DNA from: JBIOJM01 sp044450785
GTDB taxonomy: Bacteria; Planctomycetota; Planctomycetia; Isosphaerales; Isosphaeraceae
Direction of reading: 5' to 3'
DNA length: 36,561 nt
Assembly (NCBI GenBank): GCA_044450785.1
Contig: JBIOJM010000062.1
Coordinates: 1-36,561 of the forward strand
Part shown: in pieces, positions 8,515 through 15,560 of the stretch
How positions within the stretch are numbered: position 1 is the stretch's first letter
Layout of the letters: the number at the start of each line of letters is the position of its first letter
Position numbers and translations under genes: made by a program
Notes under the pieces: generated by a model
What the model was told of the DNA's origin: nothing
Seen by the model: only the letters and a program-made list of their open reading frames with translations
Databases searched by the model: none

Positions 8515-9039
8515 TCACGATCCGGGGCCCGGCGCTTGCCGCCGGGTGCGAAGTTCGCCTTTTACTGTCAGGGGAATCTGCGCCTGCGCCGGGTTGGTTG
8601 TGAAAAGCGTGATCCCCCAATTGATGGTTTGCGACCGGCTCCCACCTTCTCCCTTGGGATTGCGAATCAAGATCGGGAAGTTCCGGCTTTCCTTGGGACG
8701 GAGAGTGAACGGCAAGTCCTCAGGCACCATGCAGCGGCAAACGGCCCGACAGCCGACAATACGTATGTTTTGATCGCCTCGGTTCGTCAATTTGTATGAC
8801 ACCACGATCGGATCGCCCGCCGGAACAACGCCAAACGACTTCGTGGATGAATCCACGAAAAGTGTTTCCCCTTTCATGAGCGCGACGGCCACGCCGACTG
8901 CGCCAAATCCGCCCAGGGCCCAAAATGCTAGTACGACAGGAGCCGAGACCGCGCAAACCACAAGCGCGCCAGGCCGGCTTGGTGCCCAGCCTCTTATTCC
9001 AGGCAAAACTTGTCGCTGGATCGCTTGCTCCGTCTCCAT
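8515..9039 (-). CDS. Membrane-anchored DUF1573-like protein
   Basis: 174 residues. ATG 9039 has GGAAAGG upstream at a good distance, so the shorter product is preferred over the long open frame. Residues ~20-55 contain one or two hydrophobic helices (GALVVCAVSAPVVLAFWAL and FGAVGVAVALM). The rest is an immunoglobulin-like beta domain of the DUF1573 type: 'FGVVPAGDPIVVSYKLTNRG', then a cysteine cluster GCRAVCRCM where the family usually has a C-x-C-T motif, then 'LRPKESRNFPI' and a C-terminal 'IPLTVKGELR'. The family's function is unknown. It lies 70 nt downstream of another DUF1573 gene and 64 nt upstream of the Cys-rich peptide gene. Confidence 0.75.
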   Translation of the reverse strand: METEQAIQRQVLPGIRGWAPSRPGALVVCAVSAPVVLAFWALGGFGAVGVAVALMKGETLFVDSSTKSFGVVPAGDPIVVSYKLTNRGDQNIRIVGCRAVCRCMVPEDLPFTLRPKESRNFPILIRNPKGEGGSRSQTINWGITLFTTNPAQAQIPLTVKGELRTRRQAPGPGS

Positions 9040-9109
9040 GATCGGCGCCTTTCCAAGAACCGAAGCACTGCTCTGGCAAACACGGGAGTGCGTGAGAAAG
9101 AACCGAAAT

Positions 9110-9607
9110 TCAATCGTGGCCGGCTTCACCCCAGGGGAGGACTTCGACTTTGGCCTGTGTCCGAAAGGCAATCTTGCCATCGGACAGGTAGCCGCTGATC
9201 TCAACGGATAACCCACCTTCGAAGTCCGGGTCCGACGAAGAATCGAAGGTCACGTTCAAGGTTCTTGGCTCGCCCGGTCCAATCTCGATCGGAACAGGCG
9301 CAATCCCGATGCAGGAACAACTTGTCTCAATGCGCTCGAGGGTGAGCGCCACGGATTGTGTGTTTCGGACGACGAGCGACGTCTGGGCCGATTCCCCTGA
9401 TTCGTAGGCCTCGAATATGATCGGGCAAGGGCTGATCGCCAGCGGGAAACGCTGCTCCGCGCCGCTGGCCGGGCCCGCGCGGGTGACTTGATCCGATCTC
9501 GATGAGCCCAGGGAAGATAGCGCGGCACCTACAGCAGCGAGGGCCGCCGGCGGACCGGCAAACAAAAGCAGCCGTCGAGACCGAAATCTGGCGAAAGATG
9601 TAAGCAC
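9110..9607 (-). CDS. Exported DUF1573 protein
   Basis: 165 residues starting at GTG 9607, preceded by GAGGG at suitable spacing. The N-terminus is signal-peptide-like (RRLLLFAGPPAALAAVGAAL). The body is a single DUF1573/ASPM-SPD-2-Hydin-like beta sandwich: 'SLVVRNTQSVALTLERIETS', the CSC motif in SCSCIGIAP, 'IGPGEPRTLNVTFDSS', and 'GGLSVEISGYL'. It is probably periplasmic or cell-surface and of unknown function. It is a paralogue of the gene just downstream and probably the first gene of the co-directional run ending at 5994. Confidence 0.8.
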   Translation of the reverse strand: MLTSFARFRSRRLLLFAGPPAALAAVGAALSSLGSSRSDQVTRAGPASGAEQRFPLAISPCPIIFEAYESGESAQTSLVVRNTQSVALTLERIETSCSCIGIAPVPIEIGPGEPRTLNVTFDSSSDPDFEGGLSVEISGYLSDGKIAFRTQAKVEVLPWGEAGHD

Positions 9608-9663
9608 CGCCGGAACCCTCGCCCGAGAAGAACCTTCGCCCGCCCCACACGACGATGGACGGT

Positions 9664-9843
9664 TCAGTCGGAGCAGTCACCGAGCTGAGATCGCCGGTTC
9701 GTCTCTCTGAGAAACTCGGCGCGGAGCGCCTCCCAGAGACCGAGCTCTACCTCCACAAACGATCCCTTAGTCCCGTGTCGTAAGGCGACGCGCCAAGCGG
9801 CATCGGTGAGCTTGGCCAAGAACTCCTCAGGTACGCTCTTCAT
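9664..9843 (-). CDS. Small conserved hypothetical protein
   Basis: 59 residues from ATG 9843 (MKSVPEEFLAKLTDAAWRVA). The frame also allows a GTG at 9912, but the conserved-looking part begins at MKSVPEEF; neither start has a clear Shine-Dalgarno. The predicted fold is two or three helices with a 'GSFVEVELGLWEALRAEF' pattern that recalls short unnamed proteins in related planctomycetes (impression, not verified). No signal peptide or membrane segment. It lies 56 nt upstream of the DUF1573 gene on the same strand and may lead the operon. Confidence 0.55.
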   Translation of the reverse strand: MKSVPEEFLAKLTDAAWRVALRHGTKGSFVEVELGLWEALRAEFLRETNRRSQLGDCSD

Positions 9844-9908
9844 GTTGATACACCAGTGAAATAAACTTAGCGTCGGATCTTCATCTGATGAACGGCTTGA
9901 CGTCGGAT

Positions 9909-10187
9909 TCACGAGAGGGGCTGATCCTTACATCGGAGAATGCGCCCAGTCGGGCTCGTCGCGAGCCGTCTCTCGCCGCCAGGGTAGAAAGCCGCCCGTG
10001 CCGCGTCGGAGTCCTCCGATCGCACCAAATCACACGGACGGACCATCTGGCGCCCATCCATTCGTCTCACCGCACCGCAGTCACGTCGCCAATCGTGCGT
10101 GCTCGCGTGAATGGTGCCACAGGCCCATGCGGCCAGCAGCATGAGCGAGCAACCGATCAGCAGGTCTTTGACGAATGGTGCGAGCAT
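9909..10187 (-). CDS. Possible small membrane peptide
   Basis: A 92-residue open frame. Its first 30 residues look like a genuine signal or membrane anchor (VKDLLIGCSLMLLAAWACG), but the rest is Arg-rich with no recognisable fold and only a weak CGAGAA lies upstream of the ATG. It is the only plausible gene in 9844-10358, which otherwise looks like promoter and spacer DNA between the minus-strand run and the ECF sigma gene. It may be non-coding. Confidence 0.28.
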   Translation of the reverse strand: MLAPFVKDLLIGCSLMLLAAWACGTIHASTHDWRRDCGAVRRMDGRQMVRPCDLVRSEDSDAARAAFYPGGERRLATSPTGRILRCKDQPLS

Positions 10188-10358
10188 TGGCGTGGTTCTC
10201 GAAACGACTGTTTCCGCTGCACGCAGCGGAGAGTTAATGTCTGATCAACCTCGCGGATGGACTGCGAACGGCGAAGTCGAACTTCTTGGAGATCGTTGCC
10301 CTCCTGATAAGTCCTGCGGATAATGGGGGTGAAACCCTTCACGATTTACTGAGGAAAT

Positions 10359-10934
10359 ATGATGGGGGCCGAGCCGCAGCGGGATTTGACGCTCATCCTG
10401 GAAAGGATTCATGCCGGGGACGATCGGGCCAGCGGTGAGCTTATCACGCTGATCTATGACGAGTTGCGTCAGATGGCCGCGCACCTCATGCGAACGGAGC
10501 GGCCGGACCACAGCCTGCCCCCCACCGCAGTGGTCCACGAGGCCGTGATGCGGCTGTTGGGCGACGCTGTCTTCGACAAGACACCGGACCGGAGATTTCT
10601 ATTCGCCTCGGCCTCTCGAGCCATGCGGGCGGTCCTGACCGACCACGCGCGGCGGCGTGCCGCCATCCGGCGCGGCGCGACGTACCAGCGCGTGCCGCTC
10701 GACCAGGTCGTGGACTACTTTCATGCGCAAAACTTGGACGTCGTCGCGGTCCACGAGGCCCTCGACCGGCTGGCCGAGCTGAACGAACGCCAGAGCCAGG
10801 TCATCACACTCAGGTACTACGGCGGCCTGACCTTCCCCGAGGTCGCCGCGGCGCTCGGGGTCTCGCAGACCACGGTTGAGAGGGACTGGCGAATCGCGCG
10901 GGCCTGGCTCCGCGCCCAGCTCCGAGAGGGTTAG
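10359..10934 (+). CDS. ECF-like RNA polymerase sigma factor
   Basis: 191 residues of the ECF subfamily that accompanies Ser/Thr kinases in planctomycetes and acidobacteria (Sigma70_ECF type). 'ASGELITLIYDELRQMAA' and 'SLPPTAVVHEAVMRLLGD' form region 2. 'RFLFASASRAMRAVLTDHAR' is typical of this subgroup. 'LDRLAELNERQSQVITLRYY', 'GLTFPEVAAALGVSQTTVER' and 'DWRIARAWLRAQL' form region 4 with its helix-turn-helix. GAGGAAAT immediately precedes ATG 10359, and a second ATG follows directly. Only 4 nt separate it from the kinase gene, so the pair forms an operon; a phosphorylation-controlled sigma factor is the likely model (known for the subgroup, inferred here). Confidence 0.93.
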   Translation: MMGAEPQRDLTLILERIHAGDDRASGELITLIYDELRQMAAHLMRTERPDHSLPPTAVVHEAVMRLLGDAVFDKTPDRRFLFASASRAMRAVLTDHARRRAAIRRGATYQRVPLDQVVDYFHAQNLDVVAVHEALDRLAELNERQSQVITLRYYGGLTFPEVAAALGVSQTTVERDWRIARAWLRAQLREG

Positions 10935-10938
10935 GCAA

Positions 10939-12837
10939 ATGACACCGAAGCGCTGGCACGAGATTGACAACATCTTCGATGCCGCGCTTCGGGTCGACCC
11001 CGCCGAGCGCGACGACTGGCTCGACCGAGCTTGCGGGCGCGACGGCGACCTGCGGGCCGAGATCGACCGCCTCTTGGCCCAAGACGAGCGAGCAGCGCGG
11101 GAGGGGTTCCTGACTCCTCCCGAGGCGCCGGTCCGGCCGCCACATCAGCGGCGGACTGGGGCCGCTCGACGCGATCACCTTCCTCCCGGCGCGCCTGAGC
11201 CGAGCGATCACGCGCCGGCCGGAGTACTCGACGACACGGGCTGCTTTGCTCCCAAGGCGGCGATCGCTTCCCGCCAGGGGTCACGCGCCAGCGCCGAGAC
11301 CCGTGCGGTGGTGCGGGCGCGCATGCGCGAACTGCCGATCATTTTCATCCTCATCTTCGGGATGGCGTTCTTCTGGAGATACGTCGTCCTGAGGGACTCC
11401 TTGCTCGCGATCGCACTCCACAACGTCGTCGTCTTGGTGGCCTTGGGCGGTATCGCGGCCGTGCTCTGGGGCCGCCGGCCCCTCTCGCTAGCCCGGCTCG
11501 AAACCCTCGAACTGGTCATGATCGTGCTGCTGGCAACTCTGGGCTGCGTCTCCCAGTACCAGTTGATGCTCATGTATTCGCTGCGCGCGGATCCATTGGG
11601 GGCGCAGATGGTGATGAGGAATGTCGTGCTCAGGACCTCGATCCTGATCCTCACCTATGCTCTGTACGTTCCCAAGAGCTGGCGCCGCGCCGCGCTTGTG
11701 ACGGGCTCGCTGGCTGCGCTCCCCTTCGCGACCCTTCTGGTGCTCTACCTGCGGAATCCCGAGGCGATGGGGTGGTTGGAACGGGGATGGGCGAACCGGA
11801 GGACCACCCCGATGGAACTGTTCAGCTTCGATGCGATGCTCCTGTTGATCTTGGCCATCGGTTCCACTTACGGCGCCGCCACGATGTTCCGCCTGCGCCG
11901 GCAGGTCGTCGAGGCGCGCCAGCTCGGCCAGTACCGGCTCTGGCGCCGGCTCGGAGCCGGCGGGATGGGAGAGGTCTACCTGGCCGAGCACCAGCTCCTG
12001 AAGCGCCCGTGCGCCCTCAAGCTGATCCTGCCGGACCGCGAAGCTGATCCGAAGACCCTGGATCGGTTTGAGCGCGAGGTCCGCCTCACGGCCACGCTCT
12101 CCCACCCCAACACCGTCGAGATCTTCGACTACGGCCGGACCGAGGAGGGGACCTACTACTACGTCATGGAATACCTGCCGGGCCTGAGCCTGGCCGATCT
12201 GGTCAAGGCCCACGGCCCCTTGCCGCCCGCGCGCGCGGTGTACCTGTTGCGACAAGTCTGCCTGGCGCTGCGCGAGGCGCACACCTCGGGCCTGGTCCAT
12301 CGCGACGTCAAGCCGTCCAATATCTTTGCGGCTCGACGCGGCGGGGCGGATGACGTGGCCAAGCTGCTCGACTTCGGCTTGGTCCTGCCCGTAGCCGCGG
12401 GTCGCGCACCGCACTTGCCTCGGGAAGACAAAGTCATCGGCACGCCGATGTTCATGTCGCCGGAGCAGGTGATGAACAGCCAGGAGCTGGACGAGCGCAG
12501 CGACATTTACTCGTTGGGCGCGGTCGCCTATTACCTGCTCACCGGGCGACCGCCGTTCGACGAGGGCGGCGGGATCGCGGTGATGATCGCGCACACTTGC
12601 GACCCGGTCGTGCCCCCGTCGTCGGTCCGCGCGAGCATTCCCCGGGACCTCGAGAACGTCGTGTTGCGGTGCCTGGCCAAAGAACCAGCCGATCGGTTCC
12701 AAGATGCAAGGAGCCTGGAGTTAGCCCTGGGCGAGTGCGTCTGCGCCGGCGAATGGGACCAGGAGCGGGCTTCTGCGTGGTGGCGCGACGTCGGTCCGGC
12801 CGGGCGATGCACTGAGACATCGCCACACCCCGCCTGA
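10939..12837 (+). CDS. Membrane Ser/Thr protein kinase partnered with the ECF sigma
   Basis: 632 residues from ATG 10939; the open frame extends 21 codons into the sigma gene, but MTPKRWHEIDNIFDAAL is the usual N-terminus of this group. Order: a helical N-domain (1-60, with 'RAEIDRLLAQDE'), a linker, a polytopic membrane region (about residues 130-320, roughly six hydrophobic helices), then a C-terminal kinase domain. Kinase landmarks: G-loop GAGGMGEVY (339-347), Lys361 in CALKLI, HRDVKPSN (454-461), DFG at 478 and GTPMFMSPEQV. All catalytic residues are present, so it should be active. The N-domain normally sits directly before the kinase; here the membrane region is between them, and no C-terminal TPR or sensor domain follows. 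Target is probably the neighbouring sigma factor. Confidence 0.93.
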   Translation: MTPKRWHEIDNIFDAALRVDPAERDDWLDRACGRDGDLRAEIDRLLAQDERAAREGFLTPPEAPVRPPHQRRTGAARRDHLPPGAPEPSDHAPAGVLDDTGCFAPKAAIASRQGSRASAETRAVVRARMRELPIIFILIFGMAFFWRYVVLRDSLLAIALHNVVVLVALGGIAAVLWGRRPLSLARLETLELVMIVLLATLGCVSQYQLMLMYSLRADPLGAQMVMRNVVLRTSILILTYALYVPKSWRRAALVTGSLAALPFATLLVLYLRNPEAMGWLERGWANRRTTPMELFSFDAMLLLILAIGSTYGAATMFRLRRQVVEARQLGQYRLWRRLGAGGMGEVYLAEHQLLKRPCALKLILPDREADPKTLDRFEREVRLTATLSHPNTVEIFDYGRTEEGTYYYVMEYLPGLSLADLVKAHGPLPPARAVYLLRQVCLALREAHTSGLVHRDVKPSNIFAARRGGADDVAKLLDFGLVLPVAAGRAPHLPREDKVIGTPMFMSPEQVMNSQELDERSDIYSLGAVAYYLLTGRPPFDEGGGIAVMIAHTCDPVVPPSSVRASIPRDLENVVLRCLAKEPADRFQDARSLELALGECVCAGEWDQERASAWWRDVGPAGRCTETSPHPA

Positions 12838-12883
12838 GCAAGTAAGGGCACCAAGAAGTTGACAAACTGGCTGCGGCGCGGTT

Positions 12884-13915
12884 CTAGGGCTTGCGTTCCG
12901 CAGCCTGTGTTCGCTTGTCTCGCTCCCGGTACCAGGCGACCTCGTCCCGAAGCGTCTCGATCAAGGGGCGGAAAGAGATCCCCAGCTCCCGCTCCGCCTT
13001 GGCGGACGACACGGTGTGTTTCATTGCCTCCCTCATGGTGCGCACGCCGCTGACGGTGAGGAGGGTATCACCGCCGAAGAGCGCCGTTGCCGTCTGCGAC
13101 AGCCAGGCCATGGCGAGCGCGACCGGGTAGGGGATTTTCAACCTCGGCGCCGGCTGGCCGGAGACGGTTTCGAGGTTTCGTACGATCTCTGCAAGCGAAG
13201 CGAGAGACCCGCCCACGACGTAACGCTCTCCGGGCCGCCCGTTCTCCACCGCTTTGATCATGGCGTCCGCAACGTCCCGCGCGTCGACTGCGCTCGCGCC
13301 ACCGGGAATGACCCCGGGGAGCTTTCCAGCCAGGTAGTCGCACACCAGCCGGCCGCTCGCTGTCGGCGCGTCGTCGAACGGCCCGAACATCCAGCCCGGA
13401 AGGATCAGGACGACCGGGAGGCGGTGCGACGTCAACCATTCCAGGACCCGTTCCTCCGCACGAATCTTGCTCTGAAAATAGAGGTTGTCGGTCGCCCTGG
13501 CGTAGGGGGCGGTTTCGTCGATCGGCCCGGCCCCCTGCGGCTCGCCAAGGACACCGGAACTGCTCACATACACAACCTTGTGCACACCCGCGGTTAGGGC
13601 GGCGTCGAGCAGTTTCAAGGTCCCCTCGACGTTGATCTTTTCGAGCTTCTGCCGGTGCTCGCCGGCCGAATAGTACTCACGGAAATAGGCGGCACAGTGG
13701 AAGAGCGCGTCCGAGTTTTCGAGCGACCGGGCAAACCCCGCGACGTCCGTCATGTCCCCGTTCACGACCTCGACCGTGACACCCTCGAGCACGCGGTCCG
13801 CCTTCTCACGGGACCGGGCCAGGACCTTGACCTTCCAGCCCCGTCCCACAAGCTCCCGCACCAAATTGGTCCCGAGCAGGCCGGTCCCGCCGGTCACGAA
13901 CGCATTGCCGCTCAA
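12884..13915 (-). CDS. NAD(P)-dependent epimerase/dihydroflavonol-reductase-like SDR
   Basis: 343-residue extended short-chain dehydrogenase. Rossmann motif TGGTGLLG at residues 8-15; catalytic Ser in YVSSSGVLG (~118-120) and Tyr146/Lys150 in YFQSK; 'GDMTDVAGF' and 'DALFHCAA' bind the cofactor. It most resembles the hopanoid-associated sugar epimerase/dihydroflavonol-4-reductase group ('RPGERYVVGG', 'DARDVADAM'), reducing or epimerising a sugar or ketone; substrate not determinable. The start is TTG 13915 with GGAGT upstream. It is alone on its strand between the kinase gene and the TPR gene. The DNA around its stop codon is similar to that at the stop of the TPR-sulfotransferase gene. Confidence 0.88.
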   Translation of the reverse strand: MSGNAFVTGGTGLLGTNLVRELVGRGWKVKVLARSREKADRVLEGVTVEVVNGDMTDVAGFARSLENSDALFHCAAYFREYYSAGEHRQKLEKINVEGTLKLLDAALTAGVHKVVYVSSSGVLGEPQGAGPIDETAPYARATDNLYFQSKIRAEERVLEWLTSHRLPVVLILPGWMFGPFDDAPTASGRLVCDYLAGKLPGVIPGGASAVDARDVADAMIKAVENGRPGERYVVGGSLASLAEIVRNLETVSGQPAPRLKIPYPVALAMAWLSQTATALFGGDTLLTVSGVRTMREAMKHTVSSAKAERELGISFRPLIETLRDEVAWYRERDKRTQAAERKP

Positions 13916-13923
13916 AGGTTACT

Positions 13924-14020
13924 CCAGTGGCTAGTCGCCCGTGGGTGGCTAGTGGCTACGCTCCCAACCATCTTCACAGCCTACGTCCTTCAATGACCAC
14001 TGACCACTGGCCACTGACAA
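13924..14020. repeat. Short degenerate tandem repeat between genes
   Basis: A low-complexity stretch made of two blocks. One has three copies of TGGCTAGT-like units (13928-13960). The other has ACTGACC/ACTGGCC/ACTGAC units (13996-14018). The blocks are loosely complementary (CCACTGGCC against GGCTAGTGG). There is no coding capacity. It separates the epimerase start from the end of the TPR gene. Confidence 0.5.
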
Positions 14021-14872
14021 CTATTGAAGTGAAACCCCGAACGGGCGGCCGATCTCGTCGAGCTGTGCCTCGATCTGCGGGTTGCTCCGGCCCATCGCCG
14101 CGAGGAGCCTGGCGTGGTTCTTGCTGGCCACGATGAGGTGAGGATGCTGCTGGCCGGTCGCGCGGGCGAACTTGAGGAAGATCTCCAGCATTCGCCGGGA
14201 GAGCGGCTCGGCCTCGGCCACGCGATTGGTGGCCTGCAGCACCCCCGCCAGGTTATTGAGGCGGAAGGCGACATTGAGGTGGTCGGGTCCCAACGACGCC
14301 TCCTCGATCGCCAGCGCCCGCCGAAGCAGCCGCTCGGCCTCGGCCGGGCGGTTGGTGGCCTGAAGCAACAACGCCAGGCTGTTGAGAATCGTGGCGACTT
14401 GCGGATCATCCTGGCCGAGCGACTTCTCTCGGATCGCCACGGCCCGTCGGTAGAGCGGCTCGGCCTCGGCGAGGCGGTTGGTGGCCTGAAGCAGCAACGC
14501 CAGGTTGTCGAGGTCGCGGGCGACGTCGGTATGGTCCGGGCCGTACGACGCCTCGTCGATCGCCAGCGCCCGCCGGAACAGCGGCTCTGCCTCAGCCAGG
14601 CGGTTGGTGGCCCGAAGCAACTCCGCCACGTTCTTGAGGGCGGTGGCCACATTGGGGTGGTTGGAGCCCAGCGACGTCTCGAAGATTGTCAGCACCCGAC
14701 GGCGCAGCGGCTCTGCCTCGGCCAGGCGATTGGTGGCAAAAAGCAATCCCGCCAGATTCTCGAGAGCGGCGGCGACCTCGGGGTGGTCGGGACCGTGCGA
14801 CGCCTCGGCGATCGCCAGAGCCTTCCGGTACTGGGGCTCGGCCTCGGTCAGCCGGTTGGTGTCCACGAGCAA
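14021..14872 (-). CDS. Tetratricopeptide (TPR_10/12-type) repeat protein
   Basis: 283 residues made almost wholly of 42-residue TPR units of the kinesin-light-chain type. 'ATNRLAEAEPL', 'RRALAIEEASLGPDHLNVA' and 'NLAxLLQ' recur about six times. It is likely a soluble protein-protein interaction scaffold; partners unknown. The only start in this frame near the beginning is TTG 14872, which falls in the middle of a TPR unit: upstream codons still encode 'SATRDLNNLEAL' in the same frame. The natural N-terminus appears to be the short frame beginning at ATG 15003, one base out of register (see that entry). The gene may therefore be frameshifted or the sequence may contain an indel. Confidence 0.75.
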   Translation of the reverse strand: MLVDTNRLTEAEPQYRKALAIAEASHGPDHPEVAAALENLAGLLFATNRLAEAEPLRRRVLTIFETSLGSNHPNVATALKNVAELLRATNRLAEAEPLFRRALAIDEASYGPDHTDVARDLDNLALLLQATNRLAEAEPLYRRAVAIREKSLGQDDPQVATILNSLALLLQATNRPAEAERLLRRALAIEEASLGPDHLNVAFRLNNLAGVLQATNRVAEAEPLSRRMLEIFLKFARATGQQHPHLIVASKNHARLLAAMGRSNPQIEAQLDEIGRPFGVSLQ

Positions 14873-15003
14873 CGCCTCCAGGTTGTTGAGGTCGCGGGTG
14901 GCGCTGAGATGAACCGGGCGATCGATATCTCCTCGATTGCAACCGCGATGCAGTCGTCCTCGGAGCCGACCCGGTCGATCAGGTCCGGTGTCAAGGACTC
15001 CAT
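14848..15003 (-). pseudogene. Detached N-terminal segment of the TPR gene (frameshift)
   Basis: ATG 15003 follows a good Shine-Dalgarno (GAGGAAGAA) and encodes MESLTPDLIDRVGSEDDC and then IAVAIEEISIARF, a plausible natural start. The frame then loses sense and stops at TGA 14850-14848. The TPR gene continues one base out of register from about 14905-14930. A single-base indel near 14910-14930 would join the two parts into one ~325-residue protein. It could be a true mutation or a sequencing error. Confidence 0.6.
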
Positions 15004-15307
15004 GGCTTCTTCCTCGCCGTGCGGTGATCGGTTTCGTAGAATGCCTGCTCGCGCAGACTGGCCTTGAGCGGATGGGCGTGGATTCTATCGAGAGTCGTCG
15101 AGTCGGTCCAGCGCCGGCTCAGGATGGTAGACTGAGCCCGCATCCACCGAACAGTCTCACGGTAACCCCTCTCTACCGTCCGCGGGCGCGGAGGGGTCTG
15201 AGGCGCGGTCCCAACTCCAAGAGGAGTCGGACCTCGAGCGGAGATTTCGCGAGCTGGTCGCCGAGTGGGAGGCGAAAGTCGCTCCCCTCTCCTCATCGAC
15301 GGCGCGC

Positions 15308-15517
15308 GTGCAACATCCTTGCTATCGCGAGATCATCGCGCTCGGCCCGGCGGTGCTGCCTCTTTTGCTCCGTGAGCTGGAGCAACGGCCCAATCATTGG
15401 TTCTCCGCACTCAGGACTCTGACAGGAGCTGACCCCGTCCCCCCTTCCGATCGCGGCAAGATCAGTCCGATGACCGAAGCCTGGATCAAGTGGGGCAAGG
15501 AACATGGATACCTGTGA
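15308..15517 (+). CDS. Small conserved hypothetical protein, N-terminus uncertain
   Basis: From GTG 15308 the product is 69 residues: 'HPCYREIIALGPAVLPLLL', 'NHWFSALRTLTGADPVPP', 'WIKWGKEHGYL'. This pattern (HPaYq-iI-mG--avPliL-eL-----HWFwAL--iTG-dPVP) is a widespread unnamed bacterial family. Family-like sequence extends upstream in the same open frame (LERRFRELVAEWEAKVAPLS, from about 15233), and the frame is open back to a TAG at 15128-15130 with no ATG, GTG or TTG in between. So either an unusual start codon is used or the 5' end is damaged. Members often sit near toxin-antitoxin or mobile genes (general impression); nothing like that is visible here. Confidence 0.6.
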   Translation: MQHPCYREIIALGPAVLPLLLRELEQRPNHWFSALRTLTGADPVPPSDRGKISPMTEAWIKWGKEHGYL

Positions 15518-15560
15518 TGGATGACCTGGAGACGTTGTTCCCCGGCCTCCGCGGTTCAGC

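Noticed and set aside
9913..10358. Additional short plus-strand genes before the sigma factor
   Set aside because: Translations are Arg/Ser-rich without motifs, and no Shine-Dalgarno precedes their starts.
11488..12702. A 404-codon minus-strand open frame inside the kinase gene
   Set aside because: Antisense of intact kinase motifs; composition artefact.
14021..14872. Regular ~126-nt repeats considered as a CRISPR or tandem-repeat array
   Set aside because: They translate to 42-residue TPR units on the minus strand and have no spacer/repeat structure.
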